DNA of 64,000 nucleotides from Paenibacillus sp. E222 (GCF_013401555.1 NZ_CP058552.1:124001-188000), one strand, 5' to 3'; positions 18,944-28,832 are shown, counted from the stretch's first letter. Notes: generated from the letters alone by a model not told the origin. Translations and numbers: made by a program.

Positions 18944-19732
18944 ATGGAAACGGAAGGTTTACGCAACGTAGAGAAGCTGGCGCTGAAGAAACACAAGATT
19001 TACAAACAAAGCTTGATCAGGTACCTTGCACGCTCCATGCTCGCCAGCATGTTTATCGGGTTTGGCGTCATCGTGGCGTTCAAGACGGGTAACTTCTTTT
19101 ATATGGAGGATTCCCCTTTTACATACCCTATGGCTGCCCTCACGTTCGGCGCGGCAATTATTCTGATCGCCTATGGTGGCGGTGATTTGTTCACAGGAAA
19201 TACGTTCTACTACACCTATGCCGCCTTACGCAAGAAACTGAAATGGTTCGAAGTGGTGAAGCTGTGGATTGCAAGTTACAGTGGAAATCTAATGGGTGCG
19301 GCGGTATTTGCCTTGTTAATCTACCTGACGGGTCTGTTCGATTCATCTCAGGTGAATGGTTTTCTGCTGAGTGTCGTAGAGCACAAGATGGAGGCTCCGG
19401 CCATGCAGCTTTTCTTCCGGGGCATTCTGTGTAACTGGCTCGTATGTCTGGCGTTCTTTGTGCCGATGTTCATGAAGGAGAATGGTGCGAAAATGTTCGC
19501 CATGATGCTCTTTGTCTTCTGTTTCTTCATCTCGGGATATGAGCATAGCGTCGCCAATATGTGTACGTTTGCGATTGCGCTGGTACTGAACCATCCGGGG
19601 ACGATCTCATTCGGCGGGGTTATTCACAACCTGATTCCGGTCACGCTCGGCAATCTGGTGGGCGGCGTACTGTTGATGGGCTTCATGTATTATGCGGTGA
19701 ACAAACCGTTTCTGGACGAAGAGACACACTAA
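18944..19732 (+). CDS. Formate/nitrite transporter (FNT) family channel
   Basis: This 262-residue membrane protein has the six-helix layout of the FNT family, pentameric channels for formate, nitrite or hydrosulfide. After a basic N-terminus come hydrophobic segments including SMLASMFIGFGVIVAF, the conserved GGDLFTGNTFYY loop, and later CNWLVCLAFFVP and GGVIHNLIPVTLGNLVGG. The ATG has GGAGG upstream. No formate dehydrogenase, pyruvate formate-lyase or nitrite reductase gene lies nearby, so the ion cannot be assigned. It sits alone and ends at a strong terminator. Confidence 0.9.
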   Translation: METEGLRNVEKLALKKHKIYKQSLIRYLARSMLASMFIGFGVIVAFKTGNFFYMEDSPFTYPMAALTFGAAIILIAYGGGDLFTGNTFYYTYAALRKKLKWFEVVKLWIASYSGNLMGAAVFALLIYLTGLFDSSQVNGFLLSVVEHKMEAPAMQLFFRGILCNWLVCLAFFVPMFMKENGAKMFAMMLFVFCFFISGYEHSVANMCTFAIALVLNHPGTISFGGVIHNLIPVTLGNLVGGVLLMGFMYYAVNKPFLDEETH

Positions 19733-19802
19733 TCTTTGGGCAAAAAAAAAGCCCCCTTACTGGCCTGGTCACCTGACCGTGGATGGACGGTAAGCCAAAC
19801 CG

Positions 19803-19854
19803 CAAACACCCGCGCAACCTTTCCATCCTGTGATGAAGGTTGCGCGGGTGTTTG
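19803..19854. terminator. Bidirectional terminator, 19-bp stem
   Basis: The arms at 19803-19821 and 19836-19854 are perfectly complementary (core ACACCCGCGCAACCTT) around a 14-base loop. It separates the converging FNT and WXG100 genes. Confidence 0.85.
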
Positions 19855-19937
19855 TTTATGGGCAGGCTCCTTATTTGCCTGCCCTCGGTTCTACCTGCCT
19901 TGTACCCGAATGAGGCTACAAGGCAGGGCTTCGTGGC

Positions 19938-20924
19938 TTAGTTATACTCGCGCCACGGAATATATTCAATATCGTTGTCGCCACGGGTGACAACGATCAT
20001 ATTCTCGATTTTTCCTGTATCCTTGTTGGTTCGGTAGATCATCGTACGCGTCTCGCCTTCTTCCGGCACGGAGAACAGGAACTTGTCCGCAACAAAGGAG
20101 GAACCGAGCCCTGTCGCATGTTCTGTAAAGGCAGATCCACTCTTGCTGGTCAACAGCAGGCCGATTCCATAAGCTGTAGCCGTTTGTGCTCCTTTGCCAA
20201 AGAGATGCTCCCCTTGACTGGTCGTATGGGTTTGTTCCCAGTACTCGTATTTTTTCGTATCCTTGTTGTAATCCACGACGTTACCCTGTTTATCCAAGCT
20301 GATGCTGGTCGTTTCACCCTTGTCACTTTTCACTTGATACGTACCTACAATCGAATCCTCGGTAATCTTCACCGTCTTGCCTGTGTTCGGATCGGTTTGG
20401 TAGATTTCGTCCTCATATTGAAGCCGAATAACGTTCATGCTGGCCTGAAGCTGCTGCGCCAGTTTCTCGTCACCCATTTCCTCGGCTTTCTTTAACATTT
20501 CCTCATAGTTTTTGTAATCCTCGGCGTCCTTCTTATCCCAATCCTCCATATTCTCGGGAGGACCGGACGTTTTGCCCGAGCCATCGCCTTTATGTTTACC
20601 GAGGGACGTAAGAGTCTGTGCCGCAGCCAAAGCCACCATAAGAGCCTTGTTCACAACATCTTCATCCGTGGTGCGGAAACGCTCCGCAATTTTCTTGAGT
20701 TCGGATTGGATGGACAAGACCAGCTCAAGGACAGACTTCATTGTAGCTTGGGCCGTTGCATAATCGTTATAAAAGCGCTCCCGCTCCATTCCGTCCCAAT
20801 TGCTGCGCATGACACGGATCTGGCTGTCCAATGTGGACATGAACCCCGACAATTGCTGATGTGCCTGAGCGAATTGCCCACTAACTGTATCCAGTTGTTC
20901 CGGTGTTACCTTAATCTGTGTCAT
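19938..20924 (-). CDS. WXG100-type protein with C-terminal extension of unknown function
   Basis: The first 100 or so residues form a helical hairpin with the Trp43-Asp-Gly45 turn (SNWDG) typical of WXG100 proteins secreted by type VII (ESX/Yuk) systems. The total of 328 residues is over three times the usual length. A charged region follows, with GSGKTSGPPENMEDWDKKD. The C-terminal 170 residues are rich in beta-type sequence, with TSISLDKQGNVVDYN and IYRTNKDTGKIENM, and carry no motif I recognise. Such extensions are often toxin or adaptor domains. No EssC, YukAB or immunity gene is adjacent. It lies 51 bases behind a GNAT gene in the same direction, with GAGGAG before its ATG. Confidence 0.75.
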   Translation of the reverse strand: MTQIKVTPEQLDTVSGQFAQAHQQLSGFMSTLDSQIRVMRSNWDGMERERFYNDYATAQATMKSVLELVLSIQSELKKIAERFRTTDEDVVNKALMVALAAAQTLTSLGKHKGDGSGKTSGPPENMEDWDKKDAEDYKNYEEMLKKAEEMGDEKLAQQLQASMNVIRLQYEDEIYQTDPNTGKTVKITEDSIVGTYQVKSDKGETTSISLDKQGNVVDYNKDTKKYEYWEQTHTTSQGEHLFGKGAQTATAYGIGLLLTSKSGSAFTEHATGLGSSFVADKFLFSVPEEGETRTMIYRTNKDTGKIENMIVVTRGDNDIEYIPWREYN

Positions 20925-20975
20925 CCTGCACGCTCCTCTTCGTCATATTCCTCCTGTTTCGTGGTCCACCGATGA

Positions 20976-21440
20976 TTATCTTGCAGCCTGATCTGCCTTG
21001 ATCTCCAGATGCAGCAGCGGAAATGGATTACCGGAACCATCCAACTCAGAACGACCAATTTGTACAAATCCCATTTTCTCGTAGAATCGGGCTGCTCCAG
21101 CATTCTGCTCATTGACATCCACCTTGAGGTGACTGCCTTTGATGTTAAGGGTATGGTTGATTAGAAGACGTCCAAGACCCTGTCCGTGCTGACTGACATC
21201 TACAAACAACATTTCAATAAAGTTATCATCCAAGCCGATAAAACCAACGGGTTCATTGTCAGCATTCAGCACTTCCCATACCTCAACTTGCTTTTGCTGC
21301 AACACGTCGCTCACTACTTTTTTATAGAACTCGATGTGATGCTCTTCCAAAAACGTATGGGTTGCCCGAACGGCCCTCTCCCAAATCTCGACTAACTTGT
21401 CATGATCCTGTTCCCGATATGAAGCGATTAGCATGTCCAA
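20976..21440 (-). CDS. GNAT-family N-acetyltransferase (YjaB-like)
   Basis: This 154-residue protein is a GCN5-related acetyltransferase that uses acetyl-CoA. The acetyl-CoA loop is visible as HGQGLGRLLI, preceded by the strand IEMLFVDVSQ and followed by VNEQNAGAARFYEKMGF, the standard fourth motif. It most resembles the YjaB type. Translation probably starts at the TTG at 21440, just after AAGGAG; the ATG at 21434 is an alternative. The acceptor substrate is unknown. It probably shares a transcript with the WXG100 gene. Confidence 0.85.
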   Translation of the reverse strand: MDMLIASYREQDHDKLVEIWERAVRATHTFLEEHHIEFYKKVVSDVLQQKQVEVWEVLNADNEPVGFIGLDDNFIEMLFVDVSQHGQGLGRLLINHTLNIKGSHLKVDVNEQNAGAARFYEKMGFVQIGRSELDGSGNPFPLLHLEIKADQAAR

Positions 21441-21640
21441 TGTATTCTCCTTTTCCTTTTCAAGATAACGATTATGTAACCATCCGATTCTGCGATTGGA
21501 TTTGGTTAGTACCTCAAATTTTATATAACTTTACATATATTTTACCATGCCCAACACTCAATCTGTACCCACCATTGCCAATCTTGAGTCAACTCTTCAC
21601 TGCCTTTTAAGGATTAGTTACCAAATGACACAAAATAAAA

Positions 21641-21678
21641 GACAGCCAAAGTCACCTTGGACTGGTGCTCTAGCTGCC
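21641..21678 (-). terminator. Terminator of the DUF4132-type gene
   Basis: On the minus strand a long stem with one bulge and some G-U pairs (GGCAGCTAGAGCACC against GGTGACTTTGGCTGTC) is followed by TTTTATTTTG, about 70 bases after the stop codon. Confidence 0.7.
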
Positions 21679-21750
21679 TGATATTCGATAGGTTCACTCG
21701 GCTTCGGCAATCTGATGCGGCTTGGCTACAGCATCATTGCAACATGCTAA

Positions 21751-24700
21751 TCAATGCTGCAATTGTGCAAGGATTTGCGGATCCTTGATCTTCTTGTCTT
21801 CAGCCAATAACATCACTTTCGATAAAATCTCAGCCGTTCTCGGATCTTCATCAAGGAATGGCAAGAAGATCCTGCCTCGATGCTGACTGTGCACAGGAAC
21901 GATATGAAGCGCGCCCGTCGCCTGTTTGAACACATTGCCGCTGCCAAGATGAACGGCATACTCGCCCAGTTCACCTTCAATTCGAGCGTAATTTCCATCG
22001 AGGCGTACATTATCGACCTTCAACAGACGCAATGACTCATTCACAATCACATGACGCATCTCAATTGTGGTCAAGCTGGCTTCCGGATCTACTCCGCCAA
22101 CATGCGCAACGCTAACCACCAAATCAATGTCACGCATAACTTCCGAGAAGAAGACCGGCGGTACATCCTTCAACGCCACAGGTTTATACGTTTTCCGATC
22201 ATAGAACTGTACCGTCTCCAGGGTAGGCGCTTCTGTATCTGCGGGTGAGAACCAGTCTGCCATGGCATAGAGATTGGCAATCAGATTATGCTCATAGCTT
22301 ACCTTCTGTAGCCCTTCCTCATAGCTGACGGTCCATTGACGTCCTTTAAGCAGAGCAACTGCTTTTTTCGGCTGAATCTGATAACCTGCGTACCGACGGG
22401 ATACGGTTCCATTAGCCAGCTCATCCTCATTCGGAAGATAGAGTTCACGGAACACCTGCTTGAATGGCTGACGTTCCTGACGGTTGAACAGATCCCGTTG
22501 GAATTCACTCCAGCTTCCACTCTGGAACAGATGCAATGGATGCGCAATCAGTAGGCGATCCTGTTCCGTCAAGGCTTGAATCGAGCGTTCTGAATCATCC
22601 GAAGCCGGAGTAACCAACCCACCGGACGTTACATCGAAACGCCCCAGCTTGTCATCTGCTTGGAACACAAGCGTGCGAACCAGTGGACGAAGAACCGGAT
22701 TCTGGAACAGACTTGAAACTTCCTCACTCGTAAAGGCCGTTCCTGCCGTCATGGATCGCTCCAATTCCTGTCTTGCCCGGCGATACTGATCAACCAGATC
22801 TGTTTTTAATTCCTTCAATTCGGCAATGTAACCATCTTTCTTGAACCGGGCAGGTACAGACTTGAGTGTTTTTCCTTTGCTTACGATGAGCAGTTCCGGC
22901 TGGCCTTCTTCATCAATGACCAACTGTGCTGTCGTAGCCTCATCCAGTTCATGGGGCTCAAAATAGGATTTCATCTCATCCAGCTTGCGAGCTTCCATAT
23001 CCCACATCAGCCGGGTAACATCGGCATATCCCGCATTACGGGCAAGGTTGCCCAGCGCAATCTGGGATACCAGACCCTCACTGGCACGACGCTGTGCGCC
23101 AAACTGCTTGCTCTGCATTAGAAACTTCTGAATGAAATCGTACCGCTCACGCAGATCTTGTTCCCGATCTTCTGCAAACGGAATCAGGCTGTAGGTCAAC
23201 AAATGATCCTTATTGCGTTTATCTTCCACGGACTGACGCATGTCTTCTAATTTCAGCTTTCCAAGTGCCGCATCCGCGAACAACTGTGATCTGCGGTGAT
23301 TGGCTCCCCCGGAAATATATTTGGCGCAATCGTACAACAGATTGAACCTTTCCTCACCGACGGCTTCATATGCCTCCTCGAACCAGGCGATATCAAATGC
23401 ACCTTCGTTAAAGTCCTGAGGTGAAATTGGAGAATAATGCGCCACGATGGTTTCCTTTTCAGCAGTGAATCTTTCATTAATATGAGCATGAAAGTACCAG
23501 GCTGCACTGCGCAGTCCTTCCCATCCGAGATGCTTCGCAACAATCTCCATCCATTGCGGTGCGTACATTGCAGCTTCCAGGAGCTTCTTCTCCTGGATTG
23601 GATGCTTCGCCAGCAATTGTCCCAGCAGCACTTCGTCCTCTCCATCACGCGGATGACAAACCTGGATCAGATGGCTGAACGTTTCTTTGCGAGTCGTATT
23701 GTCACCATAGCTGTAGATATATCCACGGACAAAGGTATCCTGATCCATGGCAGCAACAAGATGCACCCAATGCTCCATACCTTCAATGCGTTCAAGCTTC
23801 ATCGCCAGTGTACTTACTTCTGTCGAGAGCTCTCCTCGGGTCAACTCAATCTCCAAAATTCGTTCAACAACTGTTCTTCGCAGTTCTGCCAATACGGGTT
23901 TCTCCGTAATCCAGTCGGACCGACTGGATGTCAACTCCCGAATAAACAGGGCACGGGATTCTCCCACAAGCAGCTGCTTGTAGACTTCCTGTGCATCAAT
24001 GAAGCCCAGTTCGTATGCACGCAGGTAATCGTTCAGAGTGAGGAAGGAGCCTCGGTTACTATCCTTATTTAATCGGTCGAATTGGCTTAGCGTTTGGAAG
24101 TATCGCATGAAACTGTAATCGTCGTGTACTCGATCCCGGACAATATAGAACCATGGGCCAGACAAGAGAGCGAGCATGCCCGATTCCTTTTCCATTTGTG
24201 CCTCAGGCATCATTTTCATCAACGCATACAATGTCCGCTCAGCGATTTCAAATGTATCTGACTTATCACTGTCCTCATAAACGGCCTCAATCAGCGTTTT
24301 CACCTGATCTGCGTAACGAAGCTCACTGACCATCTTTTTCATGTCCTGGATATACTGAACGGGATAGACCTCTTCGGCAAACTCCTTGCGCCATCCTTCC
24401 AGCAGCCAGTGTTTCTCCAACTCACTATATTCGTATGTGGTGGAATAGTAACGGTAATAACTATCCAGCTTCTTGTTCAAATCCTCCAAACGAATCACAA
24501 ACAAAATTTGCAGCAGTTCTTTACTATCCAGACCACTCTTCTGAACATATTCTCTCCATATGTTATGGAGAGGGAACTGCTCCAATAATGCTATATCTTG
24601 CCGCTGATCATAAGGAATGAAGACCATGGCACGCAATGTCGCACCTACAAGCAAGGTTTCTTTGTAGCCGGCATAATATTCTGCCTCATATTCATGGTCT

Positions 24701-26736
24701 CTGTGCTCATGTAACAACGCATCCAAACCATCAAGAAACTGCTTCGCTTTTTCCAGGGAAAGGGTAAACATGTCCTTCGGCTTGAAGCCGCCGAGATCAC
24801 GTTCTTCCTGAAGCAATGGATTTTCCCATGAAGGATCATACAAACCGAATCCATTAGCCGCCGTATACCTGCTGCTCTCCTCTGTAAGCTTGTCCAGCAG
24901 CTTCTGCTCCTTGGCTGTTGGTGTCTTGATTAACGCTATGATCGGCTGCATCTGCTCCTGCTGCTCCGTGCGTTGTGGATCTGCGGAGATCTCGGTCAAC
25001 AGTTCCAGGGCACCCAAGCGCTGCAGTTCAGTTTTGGATTGTACAAGTCGTTTCAGGGATACCATCAGCTGATCGGTTGGCTGTAGCAGTAACACCTGAA
25101 TGATCTTCTGACGCAACGATCCTGTTTTCAGTTTGAGCAACGCCTCCATTTGCAGCATCTCTTCGAGCGTCAGCGTCAGCAGCTTGGCTTTGAGCAGAGC
25201 ATTCTCACGGTTGTTCATGCTCTTATCCGACAGACTGTCAAAAATAAATTGTCGTTGTACTTCGTTCTCGGGATGCTGGACAAAATGGGACAACAATTCT
25301 CCTCGCAAATCCGGGCTTAGCTTGTCTTTGAGCGCAATGACCTCGCCAATCCATTCCGGGTCCATGTCATACGCAGCAAGATACAGCATTTTTTTCACTA
25401 CATCATCCGGATCGATCCGATATTGAACAAATTCAAGAACACCGGATGGTCCACCTGCCCCTCCCTGCGGAATATAGGCCAGCATTTGTTTAAACAGATC
25501 AAAGTCACGCCGACGCACGGCTTTATCTTCAAAAACAGGCAGCGGCCAGACGTGAACACTGCGTTGATTCTCCCCATTTTCAAAGCTCCAGTTAAACATG
25601 TACATGGCATCATAATTCTCAATCACCCAATGCAGCAGCTCCATATCCTGCACTTCAAGATACTGACGTGCCATGTTTAAGCGCAGCCCTCTGTTCTGAC
25701 TGTTGGCAAGTACGTATTGTGCAACAATCTGCTGATATACTTGCCCGTAATCCATGATCTGGATCACTTTTCGCTCCAATTCATTCTCTTCGATGACTGC
25801 CGTTGCCCAGAGACTGATAAACAATTGGTTTGCATTGGCACTTAGCTGCCATTCCTCTCGCACCGCAGGATCAGTCAATGCTTGATGTGCTTGTGTAATT
25901 AGTTGCGCAGCAACACGCTGATTCGCCGCTTCAATGCCAATACCTGTCCATACAGCGAGCGCTCTCACCACCGAACTGAACCGAATCAGGTTGTTGTCGA
26001 TGATTATTTTTAATATGTATATATACGCCTCAAGCGTTCCTTCATCCATCCGTTCCACAATGCTCTGGCGCAAACCCTCCTGCAGTCTGGCTGCAACCAG
26101 CAATTCCCCAACCATCTGGTAAGCATCCAGCTGATCGCTCATGAAGATACCCTTGATCATTTCATTGGTCAGCCATGCATTCTGATTGTCGCCGTAGATA
26201 ATATCATGAAGCGCCTGCTTCATATCGCCGGTTTCATGATCCAGTTCAAAGGCAATGCAATCCGGTATAACGGCTCTAACCTCATGAAGATAATCAAACT
26301 TGTACTCCCGCATGGATACATATTCGTTCAGAGAGAAGCCATGCATCTCCATGCGGAACAAGGCAATCATTTTACGAAGAACCTGTCCAATATGCTGCTC
26401 TGGATCGGTCGTACGAAATGGTCTGCGCTCATAATGTTTGCTATAAGGAAAATTTGCGGCACGTTCTGCAATGTAACGGAACCGAGCCAGGAAAGATTCA
26501 CTGACCAGCTGCTCCAGCACATTCAGCAATGGAAGGAACAATGGAGTTTTCGTCTCAACAGACATACGTTGCAATTGCTGCTCTGCATCCAAGTAGGCCC
26601 TTTCGTCTTCGCGCAAATAGGTAAATCCAGCCATCTCTGCAACATAGCCTGCAAGTTCCTGCTCCCCATCCTTCAGCAATTTCACTTTTTCCTGCAACTC
26701 TTGCTGGTACTGTTGAACTTTATCTTCCTGATTCAT
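21751..26736 (-). CDS. Giant DUF4132-type protein
   Basis: This 1661-residue cytoplasmic protein has no signal peptide or membrane segment. Most of it is predicted helical and rich in charged residues, consistent with an alpha-solenoid scaffold. The last 200 residues match the conserved C-terminal block of DUF4132 proteins. That block contains VPPVFFSEVMRDIDLVVSVA, a VRLDGNYARIEGELGEYAVH segment, LGSGNVF, FLPFLDEDPRTAEILSKV and LLAEDKKIKDPQI. Distant relatives include E. coli MolR and proteins linked to MoxR/VWA modules. Its biochemical role is unknown. The start at 26736 is supported by GAGGAGGAG; the earlier ATG is not. It lies 23 bases behind a small gene that is probably its partner. Confidence 0.75.
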   Translation of the reverse strand: MNQEDKVQQYQQELQEKVKLLKDGEQELAGYVAEMAGFTYLREDERAYLDAEQQLQRMSVETKTPLFLPLLNVLEQLVSESFLARFRYIAERAANFPYSKHYERRPFRTTDPEQHIGQVLRKMIALFRMEMHGFSLNEYVSMREYKFDYLHEVRAVIPDCIAFELDHETGDMKQALHDIIYGDNQNAWLTNEMIKGIFMSDQLDAYQMVGELLVAARLQEGLRQSIVERMDEGTLEAYIYILKIIIDNNLIRFSSVVRALAVWTGIGIEAANQRVAAQLITQAHQALTDPAVREEWQLSANANQLFISLWATAVIEENELERKVIQIMDYGQVYQQIVAQYVLANSQNRGLRLNMARQYLEVQDMELLHWVIENYDAMYMFNWSFENGENQRSVHVWPLPVFEDKAVRRRDFDLFKQMLAYIPQGGAGGPSGVLEFVQYRIDPDDVVKKMLYLAAYDMDPEWIGEVIALKDKLSPDLRGELLSHFVQHPENEVQRQFIFDSLSDKSMNNRENALLKAKLLTLTLEEMLQMEALLKLKTGSLRQKIIQVLLLQPTDQLMVSLKRLVQSKTELQRLGALELLTEISADPQRTEQQEQMQPIIALIKTPTAKEQKLLDKLTEESSRYTAANGFGLYDPSWENPLLQEERDLGGFKPKDMFTLSLEKAKQFLDGLDALLHEHRDHEYEAEYYAGYKETLLVGATLRAMVFIPYDQRQDIALLEQFPLHNIWREYVQKSGLDSKELLQILFVIRLEDLNKKLDSYYRYYSTTYEYSELEKHWLLEGWRKEFAEEVYPVQYIQDMKKMVSELRYADQVKTLIEAVYEDSDKSDTFEIAERTLYALMKMMPEAQMEKESGMLALLSGPWFYIVRDRVHDDYSFMRYFQTLSQFDRLNKDSNRGSFLTLNDYLRAYELGFIDAQEVYKQLLVGESRALFIRELTSSRSDWITEKPVLAELRRTVVERILEIELTRGELSTEVSTLAMKLERIEGMEHWVHLVAAMDQDTFVRGYIYSYGDNTTRKETFSHLIQVCHPRDGEDEVLLGQLLAKHPIQEKKLLEAAMYAPQWMEIVAKHLGWEGLRSAAWYFHAHINERFTAEKETIVAHYSPISPQDFNEGAFDIAWFEEAYEAVGEERFNLLYDCAKYISGGANHRRSQLFADAALGKLKLEDMRQSVEDKRNKDHLLTYSLIPFAEDREQDLRERYDFIQKFLMQSKQFGAQRRASEGLVSQIALGNLARNAGYADVTRLMWDMEARKLDEMKSYFEPHELDEATTAQLVIDEEGQPELLIVSKGKTLKSVPARFKKDGYIAELKELKTDLVDQYRRARQELERSMTAGTAFTSEEVSSLFQNPVLRPLVRTLVFQADDKLGRFDVTSGGLVTPASDDSERSIQALTEQDRLLIAHPLHLFQSGSWSEFQRDLFNRQERQPFKQVFRELYLPNEDELANGTVSRRYAGYQIQPKKAVALLKGRQWTVSYEEGLQKVSYEHNLIANLYAMADWFSPADTEAPTLETVQFYDRKTYKPVALKDVPPVFFSEVMRDIDLVVSVAHVGGVDPEASLTTIEMRHVIVNESLRLLKVDNVRLDGNYARIEGELGEYAVHLGSGNVFKQATGALHIVPVHSQHRGRIFLPFLDEDPRTAEILSKVMLLAEDKKIKDPQILAQLQH

Positions 26737-26759
26737 TCTATTCTCCTCCTCGTCACTCT

Positions 26760-27179
26760 CTACCACATACGCCCGGCAAGCATTGTAAAGCGGATAAATA
26801 CCACATTATCGTCTTCCTGTATAATCAACGGCTCATCCAGTGCCTGCAACTCTTCATCATTGAGAAACACTTTAAATAATCCATCTTCATATGCGGTTAC
26901 AGCTGTATCCATGGCGCCTTCTACATCGGGAACCCCTTCGTTATATATCGTGCCAAAGCCTACTTTTCCTGCCGCTCCCTGCTCTTGAATGTCCTCGGGC
27001 ATCAGGTAGGCAAGCCATTCCGCTTTATTTTTCTTGTCCTGAAGAGCCTTGAGCTGCTGAGCCACCATGTTCTGAATAAGCTTTCTCAGCGTATCGATTG
27101 TTTCCGGAAGTTCGGCAGCTTGTTTGGCAAGTGCCGGCTTGCGTTTACCCAGACTTTTCACCGTAATCCATACATTCAC
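26760..27179 (-). CDS. Conserved small protein paired with the DUF4132-type gene
   Basis: This 139-residue protein starts at a GTG behind AGGAGGG. Its first half is basic and helical, with a coiled-coil-like stretch (TIDTLRKLIQNMVAQQLKAL). The second half is acidic and strand-rich, ending in EDDNVVFIRFTMLAGRMW. I do not recognise a named family. It is the first gene of a two-gene unit with the giant protein 23 bases downstream, so an adaptor or regulatory role for that protein is plausible. No signal peptide or catalytic motif is visible. Confidence 0.65.
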   Translation of the reverse strand: MNVWITVKSLGKRKPALAKQAAELPETIDTLRKLIQNMVAQQLKALQDKKNKAEWLAYLMPEDIQEQGAAGKVGFGTIYNEGVPDVEGAMDTAVTAYEDGLFKVFLNDEELQALDEPLIIQEDDNVVFIRFTMLAGRMW

Positions 27180-27445
27180 TGCTTACCCTCCTATGTATAG
27201 CTTTATGTTAGAAGAAGCCTCTATCAGCCCTTATATCTATACCACCATGGAAAATGGACCAAACTTAAGCTCCGGCCTATTTCGTTATCCATTAATATAC
27301 GTACATATGTGCCCCTATTGAATATTCTAACGAATATCACGACCATATTCATGGGCCATTTCTCATGTTTACATGCAACCAGCGAACTAATGACCTATAT
27401 TGCAGCACTTTCGCAGCCGAAACAGTCTCCCCACAGCAAATAAAA
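27180..27445. other. Upstream region of the DUF4132 operon, no gene seen
   Basis: This AT-rich stretch lies between the fabF terminator and the small DUF4132 partner. On the minus strand a TTGGTC box, 17 bases and TAGATA could form a weak promoter. I find no convincing reading frame or RNA fold. Confidence 0.4.
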
Positions 27446-27481
27446 AGAGAACAGTGCGCCTTCGGGCAGTCACTGCTCTCT
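27446..27481 (-). terminator. Terminator of fabF
   Basis: AGAGAGCAGTG pairs with CACTGTTCTCT (one G-U) around the GC-rich loop, followed by TTTTTATTT on the minus strand, immediately after the fabF stop codon. Confidence 0.88.
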
Positions 27482-27487
27482 GTAAGT

Positions 27488-28726
27488 TTACGATGAATAC
27501 TTCTGCAAAATAATGACCGCATTATGGCCACCGAAGCCAAATGAGTTGGACATGCCAATCTTCAGGTCAGCTTCTCTTGCAACGTTGGGAACATAATCGA
27601 GATCACATTCCGGATCACTCTGCTCTTGATTGATTGTCGGTGGAATGATGCCGCTACGCAAGCTTTGAATGAGCGATATAGCTTCCGCACCACCAGCCGC
27701 ACCCAGCATATGTCCTGTCATCGATTTGTTTGCTGTTACCGGAATATGATAGGCTTCCGCACCAAACAGCTGCTTAATTGCTCGTGTCTCCGAAAGATCA
27801 CCCGCTTCGGTACTGGTAGCATGAGCATTAATGACATCAATGTCTTGTGGCTGAAGCTGTGCATCCGCCAGAGCGGCCTTCATGGCCAAGTATGCGCCAC
27901 GTCCTTCCGGATGGGTCGCTACCATATGATACGCGTCTGAACTGGCACCATAACCTACGATCTCTGCAAGGATGTTTGCACCTCTCGCAAGGGCGTGGGA
28001 CAAAGACTCCACAACCAAGACCCCGGCACCCTCAGCCATGACAAAACCATCTCTGCCTGCATCAAATGGTCGACTCGCTCCTTCGTACGCTTCGTTTCGT
28101 GTAGATAGCGCCGTCGCATTGCCGAAGCTTGCCAGTGATACTTCGGTGACAGCTGCCTCCGTCCCTCCAGCAAAAATTACATCCGCTCCACCATGACGGA
28201 TCAGCCGGAAAGCCTCACCTATCGCGGTGTTGCCGATCGAACAGGCTGTCACTGGCGAGAGAGTGGGTCCCCAACAGCCAAACCTCATGCTCACCATAGC
28301 CGCCGCCATATTGGATATCATCATGGGCACCAGTGTTGGACTGACTCTTGCAGGCCCGCGTTCAGACAGGAGTTTACCTTGTTCCATCAGAGTCTGGATT
28401 CCGCCAATGCCGGAACCGATATACACCCCAACGCGCTCCCTGTCCACCTGATCCATCTCGAGTCCGGAGTCAGATAAAGCCTGATCTGCGGCCGCAACAG
28501 CAAATTGCACGAACCGGTCCATACGCCGTGCTTCTTTCCGTCCAAACCGTTCTTCTCCGTCAAAATCACGGACCGCCCCTGCTATCTTCGTTTTATAGGA
28601 CGTTGTATCAAACGCTTCAATTGGCGAAACGCCTGATTTGCCTTCCACCAATCCATTCCAAAATGTATGCACATCATTCCCCAGAGGAGAGATAATCCCC
28701 ATTCCTGTAATAACAACACGCTCCAT
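27488..28726 (-). CDS. fabF: 3-oxoacyl-ACP synthase II (beta-ketoacyl-ACP synthase)
   Basis: This 412-residue thiolase-fold enzyme condenses malonyl-ACP with acyl-ACP in fatty acid elongation. The Cys-His-His catalytic set is intact: Cys162 in TACSIGN, His302 in NAHATSTEAGD and His339 in NKSMTGHMLGAAGG, with Lys334. Length and N-terminus (MERVVITGMGIISPLG) match FabF. The ATG follows AAGGAGG. The gene stands alone, away from acpP and other fab genes, and is divergent from an MmyB-type regulator, so it may be a second, separately regulated FabF. A role in a special lipid or polyketide cannot be excluded. Confidence 0.93.
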   Translation of the reverse strand: MERVVITGMGIISPLGNDVHTFWNGLVEGKSGVSPIEAFDTTSYKTKIAGAVRDFDGEERFGRKEARRMDRFVQFAVAAADQALSDSGLEMDQVDRERVGVYIGSGIGGIQTLMEQGKLLSERGPARVSPTLVPMMISNMAAAMVSMRFGCWGPTLSPVTACSIGNTAIGEAFRLIRHGGADVIFAGGTEAAVTEVSLASFGNATALSTRNEAYEGASRPFDAGRDGFVMAEGAGVLVVESLSHALARGANILAEIVGYGASSDAYHMVATHPEGRGAYLAMKAALADAQLQPQDIDVINAHATSTEAGDLSETRAIKQLFGAEAYHIPVTANKSMTGHMLGAAGGAEAISLIQSLRSGIIPPTINQEQSDPECDLDYVPNVAREADLKIGMSNSFGFGGHNAVIILQKYSS

Positions 28727-28803
28727 AATGCATCCTCCTTCAGTGCTCTTTCCATACTTGTTTAGTTAAGTTATGCACTTATATTGCCATTCGTATTATC
28801 CTA

Positions 28804-28832
28804 TTACAAGTTGTCAATTATAATAGTATAAT
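28804..28832 (+). promoter_or_regulatory. Candidate promoter of the MmyB-type regulator
   Basis: TTACAA at 28804-28809 and a perfect TATAAT at 28827-28832 are separated by 17 bases, 36 bases before the start codon. On the other strand a TTGACA overlaps this promoter, so the divergent fabF promoter may overlap too. Confidence 0.6.
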
